From assembly GCA_046724665.1 (NCBI GenBank), contig JBKOWZ010000031.1:1-18960 (forward strand): a stretch of 18,960 bases of DNA, read 5' to 3'. Every line of letters begins with the position of its first letter. The first letter of the stretch is position 1. Below, one piece after another: positions 7,006 to 14,663 of this stretch. The translations under genes and the position numbers were made by a program. This DNA is from Actinocrinis sp046724665 (GTDB lineage Bacteria; Actinomycetota; Actinomycetes; Streptomycetales; Catenulisporaceae). Below the pieces are notes generated by a model that saw nothing but the letters and a program-made list of their open reading frames with translations, did no database searches and was not told where the DNA came from.

Positions 7006-7045
7006 GGCATTCCAGTAAGTGTGATGATCAGACGACTACTGGTAG

Positions 7046-8308
7046 TTACAGGGCGATGCCGAGAAGGGCGTCCACGGCGCGCGAGACCAGGCCAGGAGCG
7101 GAAGGGTCGGAGGCGGGGCGGCTGCCGGATCCAGTCAGGACGGCGTCGGCCCAGGCGTCTACGGCTGCGAGCGCGCCGGGGGCGTCCAGGTCGTCGGCCA
7201 GGCGCTCGCGCAGCTTCGCGAGCAGGGCATCTGCGGGCAGCGCGTCGGGGCGGGAGACGGCGGCGCGCCAGCTGGCCAGCCGGTGCTCCGCGGCTTCCAG
7301 GTCGTCGGCGAACCATTCCCAATCGCTGCGGTAGTGGTGCGCGAGGATCGCCAGGCGGATCGCCATCGGGTCGTGGCCGGCGGCGCGCAGCTTCGACACG
7401 AAGACCAGGTTGCCCTTGGACTTCGACATCTTCTCGCCGTTCAGGGCGACCATCCCGGCGTGCGCGTAGACCTTGGCGAACGGCCGCTGTCCGGTCACGA
7501 CCTGGGCTTCGGCCGCGCTCATCTCATGGTGCGGGAATGCCAGGTCTGAGCCGCCGCCCTGCACGTCGATCCCGCTGCCGAGGTACTCCAGCGCGATGGC
7601 GGCGCACTCGATGTGCCAGCCGGGGCGGCCGGGGCCGAGCGAGCTAGGCCACGACGGCTCGCCGGGACGCTCGGCGAGCCACAGCAGGCAGTCCAGGGGG
7701 TGCCGCTTGCCGGGGCGCTCGGGGTCGCCGCCACGTTCGGCGAAGATCTTCGCCTGGACGGCGGGGTCGAGCCCTGCGATGCCCGCGACCACGCCGAAGT
7801 CGGCGTCGCTGTGTACGTCGAAATACACGTCGTCGTCCACGCGGTACGCGGCGCCGCTCGCCAGGAGGCGTTCGACGAGTGCGATAACCAGCGGGATCGC
7901 CTCAACCGCGCCGACGTACCGGTACGGCGGCAGGATGCGTAGCGCCGTCATGTCCTCGCGGAACAGCGCGGTTTCCTTCAGCGCGAGCAGTTCCCAGTCC
8001 GCGCCGTCCTTTGCCGCGCGTTCCAGCAGCGGGTCGTCGATGTCGGTGACGTTCTGGACGTAGAGAACCTTGTACCCGGCGTCCCGCCACACGCGTTGTG
8101 CGATGTCGAAGGCGGTGTATGTCGCCGCGTGTCCTATATGCGTCGCGTCGTAGGGCGTGATTCCACAGACGTAGATGCGAGCAGGTATGCCGTCTTCCGG
8201 GCTGCTCGCCGGGATGCGGACCAGACTGCCGGTGGACGTGTCGTGGAGGCGCAGGGCTTCGCCACGTCCGGGGAGCTTCGGCGGGTTGTTCGTCGGCCAT
8301 GCATCCAT
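7046..8308 (-). CDS. mshC: L-cysteine:GlcN-Ins ligase of mycothiol synthesis
   Basis: A 420-aa paralogue of cysteinyl-tRNA synthetase that joins cysteine to glucosaminyl-inositol using ATP, the third dedicated step to mycothiol. Class I signatures are intact: HIGH (57-60, in YDATHIGHA) and KMSKS (293-297). Probable zinc ligands are Cys48 (YVCGITPYD), Cys235 (WHIECAAIAL) and His260 (FPHHEMS). The distinctive actinobacterial N-terminus (AWP...LPGRGEALRLHDT) and length match MshC rather than CysS, which carries a tRNA-binding C-terminal extension. ATG at 8308 is selected by this N-terminus. There is no Shine-Dalgarno sequence, but TACAGT ends 7 nt before the ATG, consistent with a leaderless transcript. 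It is last in a same-strand run starting at 11636. Confidence 0.97.
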   Translation of the reverse strand: MDAWPTNNPPKLPGRGEALRLHDTSTGSLVRIPASSPEDGIPARIYVCGITPYDATHIGHAATYTAFDIAQRVWRDAGYKVLYVQNVTDIDDPLLERAAKDGADWELLALKETALFREDMTALRILPPYRYVGAVEAIPLVIALVERLLASGAAYRVDDDVYFDVHSDADFGVVAGIAGLDPAVQAKIFAERGGDPERPGKRHPLDCLLWLAERPGEPSWPSSLGPGRPGWHIECAAIALEYLGSGIDVQGGGSDLAFPHHEMSAAEAQVVTGQRPFAKVYAHAGMVALNGEKMSKSKGNLVFVSKLRAAGHDPMAIRLAILAHHYRSDWEWFADDLEAAEHRLASWRAAVSRPDALPADALLAKLRERLADDLDAPGALAAVDAWADAVLTGSGSRPASDPSAPGLVSRAVDALLGIAL

Positions 8309-8315
8309 ACGTTCA

Positions 8316-8321
8316 ACTGTA
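8316..8321 (-). promoter_or_regulatory. -10 box for a leaderless mshC transcript
   Basis: TACAGT on the minus strand lies 7 nt before the mshC ATG, which places the transcription start at or next to the A of the start codon. No good -35 is visible. It would give mshC its own promoter inside the 59-bp gap after the SCO1664-family gene. Confidence 0.4.
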
Positions 8322-8367
8322 CGGGCAGCGGACGATCACAGGCGGCGCCCCCGGCCACGGCATGATC

Positions 8368-9213
8368 TCAGACGAGCGGCCACGGTACCGGACGGTGGCG
8401 ACCGACCGGACTCGGGAAGCAGCCCACGGCCAGTAGCGCGTCGATGCGCGCGTGGAACGCGGCCGTCTCCGGTTCGGTGAGAAGTTCAGTGATGCGGTTG
8501 GCGAGCGCATCGTCGGCCCGTAGCCGTTTGAGGTCGGTGACTTCGGCGTCGCTCAGCGGCCTGTCGGCGAAGCCCCATAGCAGGCTGCGCAGTTTGTCGT
8601 CGGTGTGGAACGTGACGCCGTGGTCGATCGCGTAAACGTGCCCGTCGGCGGTAGGCAGCAGATGCCCGCCCTTACGGTCGGCGTTGTTGATAACAGCGTC
8701 GAACAGTGCGATACGCCGCAGTTGCTCGCTGTCCCGGTGCACCAGGAGCCCCTGCTCGCCGTCGGCGAGGCTGACGGTCATGATCGGACACCAGCCGTCC
8801 AGGTCGCGTCCACGTGCGTTCGGCGGCATGACGGCGAGCAGTTGCTTCGTCTCTTGCGTGTCGATCCAGCGCTGGCACATCCCGGGGCCGTACGGGCCGT
8901 CGCGCAGGATGGTTTCGGGCACCAGGTCCCAGCCGAGTGCGGCACTGACCTCGTAGGTGGCGACCTCGCGGGCGGCGAGGGTGCCGTCGGGAAAGTCCCA
9001 GAGCGGGTTCTCTCCGGCGATCGGCTTGTACACGCAGGTGACGGAACGCCGCTCGTCCGGCTCGTCCAGAGCATCCCCGTCATCGAGGACTGCGACGCAG
9101 TAGAGGGTGGTGTTCGAGGCGTCGGTGAGGCGGCCTTCGACCTTCAGTTCGCCCTCGCGAAGCGCGTCGGTCACGCCGCCGTCCGCCGCCGGTAGCCGTT
9201 CTGGCGCGGACAC
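8368..9213 (-). CDS. SCO1664-family protein, PI3/4-kinase-like fold
   Basis: A 281-aa protein of an actinobacterial family with a phosphatidylinositol 3/4-kinase-like ATP-grasping core. Visible elements: candidate ATP-binding Lys63 (CVYKPIAGENPLWDFPDGTL), catalytic-loop pattern FDAVINNADRKGGH (171-184) with Asp179, and metal-binding Asp197 (YAIDHG). All key residues appear intact, so it is probably an active kinase or nucleotidyl transferase. The substrate is unknown and no lipid target should be assumed. GTG at 9213 is preferred because GAGGGG lies 5 nt upstream and MSAPERLP is a plausible start; this overlaps the DUF3090 gene by 43 bp. The alternative GTG at 9174 would overlap that stop by a 4-nt GTGA and lacks a good ribosome site. 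Either way, translation is coupled to DUF3090. Confidence 0.9.
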   Translation of the reverse strand: MSAPERLPAADGGVTDALREGELKVEGRLTDASNTTLYCVAVLDDGDALDEPDERRSVTCVYKPIAGENPLWDFPDGTLAAREVATYEVSAALGWDLVPETILRDGPYGPGMCQRWIDTQETKQLLAVMPPNARGRDLDGWCPIMTVSLADGEQGLLVHRDSEQLRRIALFDAVINNADRKGGHLLPTADGHVYAIDHGVTFHTDDKLRSLLWGFADRPLSDAEVTDLKRLRADDALANRITELLTEPETAAFHARIDALLAVGCFPSPVGRHRPVPWPLV

Positions 9214-9746
9214 ACGTGCCCCTCGGGGTCGAGCGGCAGATCGCAGAGCGGGCACGGCGGTCGGCCTGCGGAGACGACGGCCTGCGCGCGGGCCGCGAAC
9301 GCGCGTGCCTGGCCACCGGTGAGCCGCACGCGCAGCACGTCGGGCGCCTCGGCGGTCTGATCATCGGACAGCGGCTCGGCCGGGTTCTCGTCCTCGGTGA
9401 TCGCGCCGGCCTCGATCACGATCTTGCCGTGCGGCTCGTCCCAGGCCAGCGCGAGCGAACCGACCCGGAACTCCTCGAGGATCGGCTGCTCCAACGGCTC
9501 GTTGTCGGCCAAATCGGCGGGGGCGGCGGCGGGCACCACGGGACTGCCGCCGGTGCGGCGCACGATCTCGTCGAGCAACTCCTCCAGCCGCTCGGCGAGC
9601 AGCGCCACCTGCTCCTTCTCCAGGCCGACCGAGGTGACCCGGCGGCCGGCGCGGGCCTGGAGGAAGAAGGACCGGGAGCCCGGCTCACCGACGGTGCCGG
9701 CCACGAACCGTTCCGGCGGATCGTAGACGAACAGGTGCCTCGGCAC
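9171..9746 (-). CDS. DUF3090-family protein with C-terminal zinc-knuckle-like motif
   Basis: A 191-aa protein of an actinobacterial family of unknown function. The start (VPRHLFVYDPPERFVAGTVG) and the sequence around GSRSFFLQARAG are typical of the family. A helical segment (about 43-64) is followed by a linker and a strand-rich part. The C-terminus carries CPLC (165-168) and HVC (177-179), a CxxC-x8-HxC pattern that could bind zinc. GTG at 9746 has a GGAGG-like site about 10 nt upstream. It overlaps the SCO1664-family gene downstream, so the two are translated together. The phosphatase gene upstream is 128 bp away. The conserved pairing implies a joint function, perhaps substrate or adaptor for the kinase-like neighbour; that is inference. 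Confidence 0.9.
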   Translation of the reverse strand: MPRHLFVYDPPERFVAGTVGEPGSRSFFLQARAGRRVTSVGLEKEQVALLAERLEELLDEIVRRTGGSPVVPAAAPADLADNEPLEQPILEEFRVGSLALAWDEPHGKIVIEAGAITEDENPAEPLSDDQTAEAPDVLRVRLTGGQARAFAARAQAVVSAGRPPCPLCDLPLDPEGHVCPRQNGYRRRTAA

Positions 9747-9874
9747 TGTGCTCAGCCTCCCTCTAGCTGCCTCATGCACTACGTCTCTCAGGAATTGTCC
9801 AGTGCTGCGCCGTAACGCGTACTGCGTGGCATCGCGTGACTGGGGGTACGCGTCGGGTCCGAGCCTACGCGGTC

Positions 9875-10516
9875 CTAGCTGGCTTCTGCGTCGGCAGGGA
9901 TGAGGCCGGTGAAGTCGCCGCCAGTGTCGTTCAGCCGAAGGATGTGCGGCCTGAACGCGGTGTATTGGATCACGCTGACCGAGCATGGGTCGATCTGGAG
10001 CCGCTGGAACAGATCCAGGTGCATGCCGAGCGCGTCCGCGACGATGGCTTTGATGAGGTCGGCGTGTGAGACCACCGCGTAGACGGCTTCGTCGCCGAGC
10101 TCTGCGTTCCACCGCCGGATCGCGGTTACCGCACGCGCCGACATCGCCGACATCGCTTCGCCGTCCGGGAAGCCTGCACCGGCAGGGTGCAGCTGGACCA
10201 GCTGCCACAGCGGTTCCTTGACCAGCGTCTTAAGATCGCGGCCCGACCACGTGCCGTAGTCGCATTCGATGAGCGACTCGTCCAGGCGCAGCGGAGTGTC
10301 GCCGCGACCTGCGAGCAGCGCGTCAGCGGTCTGGCGCGTGCGTTCCAACGGGCTGCTGACGACGGCCGCCAGCGGCGCGGCGGACAGCCGCTCGGCGAGC
10401 GCGGCGGCCTCGGCCTGCCCACGCTCGTCCAGCTCGACGCCCGGCGTCCGGCCGGCGAGCACTCCGGACGCGTTCGCGGTGGTGCGGCCGTGCCGGATCA
10501 GCAGGACAGTCGTCAC
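9875..10516 (-). CDS. histidine phosphatase-superfamily protein (MSMEG_4193-type phosphomutase)
   Basis: A 213-aa protein of the phosphoglycerate-mutase-like branch. The catalytic core is complete: RHG at 8-10 (phosphorylated His9), conserved Arg59 in SSPLERTRQT, Glu84 in ECDYGTWSG, and second histidine His151 in VVSHAD. It is likely a phosphatase on a small phosphorylated molecule rather than a glycolytic mutase; the substrate is unknown. The start is GTG at 10516, giving TTVLLIRHG. TAGGTT lies 6 nt upstream with no clear Shine-Dalgarno sequence, so the transcript may be leaderless. This subfamily is repeatedly found with DUF3090, the SCO1664 family and mshC in actinobacteria, as here. Confidence 0.93.
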   Translation of the reverse strand: MTTVLLIRHGRTTANASGVLAGRTPGVELDERGQAEAAALAERLSAAPLAAVVSSPLERTRQTADALLAGRGDTPLRLDESLIECDYGTWSGRDLKTLVKEPLWQLVQLHPAGAGFPDGEAMSAMSARAVTAIRRWNAELGDEAVYAVVSHADLIKAIVADALGMHLDLFQRLQIDPCSVSVIQYTAFRPHILRLNDTGGDFTGLIPADAEAS

Positions 10517-10522
10517 TGTCCC

Positions 10523-10528
10523 AACCTA
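10523..10528 (-). promoter_or_regulatory. possible -10 box for the phosphatase gene
   Basis: TAGGTT on the minus strand ends 6 nt before the GTG start. It fits TANNNT at the spacing expected for a leaderless transcript. No convincing -35 is present. The GTACC/GGTAC inverted repeat just upstream (within 10555-10571) may be a weak operator or chance. Confidence 0.3.
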
Positions 10529-10586
10529 CCGGTCACGCCGAGTGCGAAGCTCGTCGGTACCTATCGGTACGCCGTTGTCTCGGCGC

Positions 10587-11636
10587 CTACTCGTCGAGCC
10601 CGGCGGCACTTAGGGCGTCGCGGCACGTCCTGAGGGCAGCGAGGCGCTCCTCCTGGCTGGATGCGAACGCCGTCAGGCTCAGAGTCGTGATTCCGGCGGC
10701 GGCGTACTCCTTCATCCGGTCGGCGATGCGCTGCGGCGTACCGATCAAGCTGGTGGCGTCGATGAACTCGAAGGGCACGGCCGCCGCCGCGTTGCGGTGC
10801 TCCTTGGCCAGGTAGAGGTCCTGCACGCGTGCTGCGGCGTCGGCGTAACCCATCCGACAGGCGAGTTGGTTGTAGAAGTTCTGCTCACGGCTGCCCATGC
10901 CGCCGATGTAGAGCGCCGCGTACCACCGGATCTGGTCGGCGGCGCGCTCCAGGTCGTCATCGACCACGACCGGTACGGTCGGCACGACGTCGAAACCGGT
11001 CATGTCCTTGCCCACCTGCTTGCGGCCGGCCTCAATCGACACGAGTTGCTCGGCGGCGAACTGCGGTGAGAGGAAGACCGCGAGCCAGCCGTCGGCGATC
11101 CGGCCGGTCAGCTCCAGGTTCTTCGGGCCGACCGCGGCGATGTAGAGCGGGATGTGCTCACGCACCGGATGCACCGTCAACTGGAGCTTCTTGCCCGGGC
11201 CGCCGGGCAGCGGGAGCTTGAAGTGCTCGCCGTCGTAGGCGACGCGTTGGCGGCTAAGGGCCATGCGCACGATGTCCACGTACTCGCGGGTGCGCGCCAG
11301 CGGCGCCTTGAACGCGACGCCGTGCCAGCCTTCGGACACCTGCGGGCCGGAAACGCCGAGGCCGAGGCGGAACCGGCCGCCGGAGAGCGAGTCGAGGGTG
11401 GCCGCGGTCATCGCGGTCATCGTCGGGGTGCGCGCCGGGATCTGGAAGACCGCCGAGCCGATGTCGATGCGCTCGGTCTGGGCGGCGACCCAGGCCAGGA
11501 TGGTCGCGGCGTCGGAGCCGTACGCCTCCGCGGTCCAGCAGACCGCGTAGCCGAGCCGGTCGGCCTCCCGGGCCAGGGCCAGGTTGTCGCCGTCGTTGCC
11601 CGCACCCCAGTATCCGAGGTTCACGCCCAGCTTCAT
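10587..11636 (-). CDS. F420-dependent LLM-class oxidoreductase (Rv3520c-like)
   Basis: A 349-aa luciferase-like TIM barrel. The N-terminus MKLGVNLGYWGAGNDGDN, then CWTAEAYGSDAATILAW, GSAVFQIPARTPTMTAMTAATLD and GGRFRLGLGVSGPQVSEGWHG, are diagnostic of the actinobacterial F420-dependent group resembling Rv3520c of Mycobacterium tuberculosis. It probably uses coenzyme F420 for hydride transfer on an unknown substrate. ATG at 11636 is chosen over an upstream in-frame ATG because GGAG lies 6 nt upstream and the barrel starts immediately. It is the first gene of the minus-strand run to mshC, 70 bp before the phosphatase gene, and is divergent from the aldo/keto reductase across about 206 bp. Confidence 0.95.
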   Translation of the reverse strand: MKLGVNLGYWGAGNDGDNLALAREADRLGYAVCWTAEAYGSDAATILAWVAAQTERIDIGSAVFQIPARTPTMTAMTAATLDSLSGGRFRLGLGVSGPQVSEGWHGVAFKAPLARTREYVDIVRMALSRQRVAYDGEHFKLPLPGGPGKKLQLTVHPVREHIPLYIAAVGPKNLELTGRIADGWLAVFLSPQFAAEQLVSIEAGRKQVGKDMTGFDVVPTVPVVVDDDLERAADQIRWYAALYIGGMGSREQNFYNQLACRMGYADAAARVQDLYLAKEHRNAAAAVPFEFIDATSLIGTPQRIADRMKEYAAAGITTLSLTAFASSQEERLAALRTCRDALSAAGLDE

Positions 11637-11829
11637 CGCTGCTCCGCTTCTCGTCCGCCCGCCGCGCGCCGTACCGCGAGCCACGGGTTCCGGCCTTCGC
11701 CGGACATCACCCTACTTGGCGGTAACAAGCTCGTCGAGCGTGACTCGACGGTGCCGCCGAACGGGCGATGGGCACGGTCTGTCCACAGCCGAACAGGTGA
11801 GGGGTCGGCGCGAGGCGGGTCCCAGCCAC

Positions 11830-11835
11830 TACATT
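11830..11835 (+). promoter_or_regulatory. -10 box for a leaderless aldo/keto reductase transcript
   Basis: TACATT ends exactly 7 nt before the ATG at 11843. There is no Shine-Dalgarno sequence between. The predicted transcription start coincides with the start codon. No obvious -35 hexamer at 17-18 bp. Confidence 0.45.
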
Positions 11836-11842
11836 CACAGCT

Positions 11843-12817
11843 ATGGAGCAGCGACATCTGGGGCGGACCGGGTTGCGCGTGTCACGCCTGGGTCTGGGCA
11901 CGATGACCTGGGGCAGGGACACCGACGAGGCGGACGCGGGCGATCAGCTCAAGGCCTTTCTCGACGCCGGGGGCACGCTGGTGGACACAGCGGACGTCTA
12001 CGCGGACGGGGAGTCGGAGGCCTTACTCGGGCGGCTGGTCGAAGGCATCCGGTCGGACGTCGTGATCGCCACGAAGGCGGTGTCCGTGCCGCACAGCTCA
12101 CGGCGTTTCGACGCCTCGCGCGGGCACCTGCTCGCGGCGCTGGACGCCTCGCTGACTCGGCTGGGCACCGACTACGTGGACATCTGGCAGCTGCACGCCT
12201 ACGACGACCACACGCCGATCGAGGAGACGCTCTCCGCGCTCGACGCGGCGGTCGCCTCGGGCAAGGCGAGATATGTCGGTGTGTCCAACTACTCTGGTTG
12301 GCAGCTGGCGGCGGCGGCCTCCTGGCAGCGGGCGGTGCCGGGGCGGGCGCCGGTCGCGTCGGTGCAGATGGAGTACTCGCTGGTGCAGCGCGGCGTGGAG
12401 CGGGAGGTCGCCCCGGCCGCGCTGGCGCTGGGCATAGGGCTGCTGCCGTGGTCGCCGCTCGGGCGGGGCGTGCTGACCGGCAAGTACCGGACCGGGATCC
12501 CCTCGGACTCGCGCGGGGCCTCGGACCGGTACGGCGGCTTCGTCGAGCCGTACCTCGACGGGGCCGCACGGCGGATCGTCGATGCGGTCGCGACGGCGTC
12601 GGACGGGCTCGGGGTCGCGCCGGTGGAGGTGGCGCTCGCCTGGGTGCGTGACCGGCCCGGAGTAACCGCACCGATCGTCGGGGCGCGCACCGCGGCGCAG
12701 CTACGCGGGGCGTTGGCGGCGGAGGAGCTTTCGCTGCCTCAGACGATCCGCGACGCGTTGGACGACGTATCGGCGCCGTATCTGGGTTACCCGGATCACG
12801 GCTGGAACAGAGGGTAG
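11843..12817 (+). CDS. aldo/keto reductase
   Basis: A 324-aa NADPH-dependent reductase of the AKR superfamily with the complete catalytic tetrad: Asp48 and Tyr53 (LVDTADVYADGES), Lys78 (VIATKAV) and His118 (DIWQLHAYD). Downstream, GVSNYSGWQ, QMEYSLVQR, LPWSPLGRGVLTGKY and PIVGARTAAQL mark the substrate and NADP(H) sites, as in the YajO/potassium-channel-beta-like group. The physiological aldehyde or ketone substrate is unknown. The start is set by MEQRHLGRTGLRVSRLGLGT, and a -10 box 7 nt upstream suggests a leaderless mRNA. The RecD2-like gene begins 6 nt after its stop, so the two form an operon. Confidence 0.96.
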   Translation: MEQRHLGRTGLRVSRLGLGTMTWGRDTDEADAGDQLKAFLDAGGTLVDTADVYADGESEALLGRLVEGIRSDVVIATKAVSVPHSSRRFDASRGHLLAALDASLTRLGTDYVDIWQLHAYDDHTPIEETLSALDAAVASGKARYVGVSNYSGWQLAAAASWQRAVPGRAPVASVQMEYSLVQRGVEREVAPAALALGIGLLPWSPLGRGVLTGKYRTGIPSDSRGASDRYGGFVEPYLDGAARRIVDAVATASDGLGVAPVEVALAWVRDRPGVTAPIVGARTAAQLRGALAAEELSLPQTIRDALDDVSAPYLGYPDHGWNRG

Positions 12818-12823
12818 GACGCG

Positions 12824-14647
12824 ATGGACCAGGGGGGTCGGCCGAACGAGGGCGATCCGGGCGGGCACGCGGCGCAGTCCGGGCAGCAGCCCGGGGAGCA
12901 GGATGCCGCCGGACGCGGGCGACTCGTCGCCTGGCTTTCGGCGGCGGGCGCGCCGGACGCGATGGCCGAGCGGATCGAGCGTGCCCTCGGGGAGGGCGCG
13001 GCCGAACGCGTGGCGGCCGATCCGTGGTGTGTGCTCGACGTGCCCGGCGTCGCGCCGCAGGCCGCCGACGCGCTGGCACGCGTCGCCCTGCCGAGTGCCG
13101 AGCCGACCGATCCGCGCCGCTCCCGGGCGCTGATCGCCTGGCTGTTGCGGCGGGCGTCCACAGCCGGGCACACGGTGCAGGGCGCCGACACGATCGCCGA
13201 CGCGCTGGGCAAGTTCGGCGTGCCCGACGCGACCGGGGCGATCGCCGACGCGATCGAGAACGGCGCGGCGCTGGCCTTCGCCGAACCCGTTTCGCTGGCG
13301 CTGGACGCGGACGACGCGCAGATCGAGGCCTTCGAGCAGCTGGACGCCGCGGACGACGACGATCCCGCGGCGATGCTGACCAGCGCGCACACGCTGCTGA
13401 CCGTCGAGCGCTGGGCCTTCGCGGAGCAGGCGGCGGCGGAGGCGGCGCAACGGCTGGCCGCCACGCCCGAGGCGGTCGAGGCGAAGCAGGGCGCGGATTC
13501 GGCCGACGCACTGGTCGCCTCGGTGGCCGAGCACGGCCTGACCCTGGTGGCCGGTGCGAGCGCGGCGCAGCTGGCCGAGCTCGCCGAGGCGTTCCCGGCC
13601 GCGCTGTTGACCTCGCCGTCGGCGGCGGGGCTGCGAACCCTCACGGCCGTCGGGGCGGACGCGATCGACGCGCGTGCGCTGGCCGCGGATCCGGGCCGGA
13701 TCGACGCGGCGGATGTACTGATCGTCGCGGACGCGCAGTTGCTCGGCCTGGAGACGGGCACCGCGTTGCTGGAGGCGGCACGCGACGGCGCGCACGTGGT
13801 GCTGGCCGGCGATCCGGCGACGCTGCTGGGCACGAGTCCGGGTGCGATATTCCGGGATCTGCTGGAGATCGACGATCCCTCGTTCGGCGGACGGCTGCCG
13901 CGTGTCGAGCTGAAACGACGCCCTACCGGCCCACTCAGCGCCCTCGCGGACGCGGTGCGTTACGGCGGGCTGCCGCCGCAGGAGCTGCTGCTCGGCCCTG
14001 ACGGCACGTCAAAGGAGGTGGTGATCGTCCCGGTGCGTGAGGCGGGCGCTGCGGTGCATCGCGCGGTGCAGGTGGTCACCGACTCGATTCCACGAGCGTT
14101 CGGTCTGAGCGGCGGTCAGGTGCAGGTCGTCGCGGTGGACGCGGAATCACCCGCCGGTACGGGGACGCTGAACGCGGCGCTCAAGTCCCGTTTCAATCCC
14201 GGCCCCGGCGTGTGCGGGGGTTTCGACGCGGGCGACCGGGTCGTCGTCACGACGCCACTGCCGGATCGCGGACTGCTGGGCGGCGAGACGGGGACGGTGA
14301 GCCGCGCGGACGCGCAGGGCCTGACGGTCACGTGGGACGCACCGCACGATGCGAGGGAGGGCAGCGAGGGGGCGGATGACTTCGCGGTGGCACAGGCGCG
14401 GGCATTGCGGCACGCATGGGCCCTGACCATCGCCGAGGCGCAGGGCGGCCGGTGGCCGGCCGTGGTGGCGATCTTCGACGGAGACTCGGCGCCGAAGCTG
14501 ACGCGGGCACTGGTTCTGGGCGCGATCACCCTGGCGACCCAGCACCTGACCGTCGTGCACGGCGCCGGCCGCGCGCTCGCCGAAGCGGTCGAGAAGATTC
14601 CGGACCGGCCCCGGCGCACTCGGCTCAAGTACGCCCTCAGAGAGTAG
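12824..14647 (+). CDS. RecD2-like helicase homologue with degenerate ATPase motifs
   Basis: A 607-aa protein collinear with RecD2 helicases. Residues about 65-150 match the N-terminal helix-hairpin-helix part (DPWCVLDVPGVAPQAADALA and, later, AGHTVQGADTIADAL). The ATPase core follows but every key motif is altered: the P-loop position reads VAGASAAQL (242-250, no GKT); the DE box reads LIVADAQLL (299-307); motif III keeps VLAGDPATLLGTSPGAIFRDLL but lacks the usual Gln; the arginine-finger region reads LKRRPTGP. An SH3-like insert (468-505, GDRVVVTTPLPDRGLLGGETG) and the final helicase segment (LTIAEAQGGRWPAVV, LGAITLATQHLTVV) also lack catalytic residues. It is therefore probably a non-hydrolysing scaffold or DNA-binding protein, not a pseudogene: the frame is open and codon use is normal. 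It sits 6 nt after the aldo/keto reductase. Confidence 0.85.
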   Translation: MDQGGRPNEGDPGGHAAQSGQQPGEQDAAGRGRLVAWLSAAGAPDAMAERIERALGEGAAERVAADPWCVLDVPGVAPQAADALARVALPSAEPTDPRRSRALIAWLLRRASTAGHTVQGADTIADALGKFGVPDATGAIADAIENGAALAFAEPVSLALDADDAQIEAFEQLDAADDDDPAAMLTSAHTLLTVERWAFAEQAAAEAAQRLAATPEAVEAKQGADSADALVASVAEHGLTLVAGASAAQLAELAEAFPAALLTSPSAAGLRTLTAVGADAIDARALAADPGRIDAADVLIVADAQLLGLETGTALLEAARDGAHVVLAGDPATLLGTSPGAIFRDLLEIDDPSFGGRLPRVELKRRPTGPLSALADAVRYGGLPPQELLLGPDGTSKEVVIVPVREAGAAVHRAVQVVTDSIPRAFGLSGGQVQVVAVDAESPAGTGTLNAALKSRFNPGPGVCGGFDAGDRVVVTTPLPDRGLLGGETGTVSRADAQGLTVTWDAPHDAREGSEGADDFAVAQARALRHAWALTIAEAQGGRWPAVVAIFDGDSAPKLTRALVLGAITLATQHLTVVHGAGRALAEAVEKIPDRPRRTRLKYALRE

Positions 14648-14663
14648 GAACTAGCCCAGAGGA

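Noticed and set aside
11949..13511. 520-codon minus-strand frame opposite the aldo/keto reductase and RecD2-like genes
   Set aside because: It is an Arg/Pro/Ala-rich shadow frame with no start signal; both plus-strand genes are well supported.
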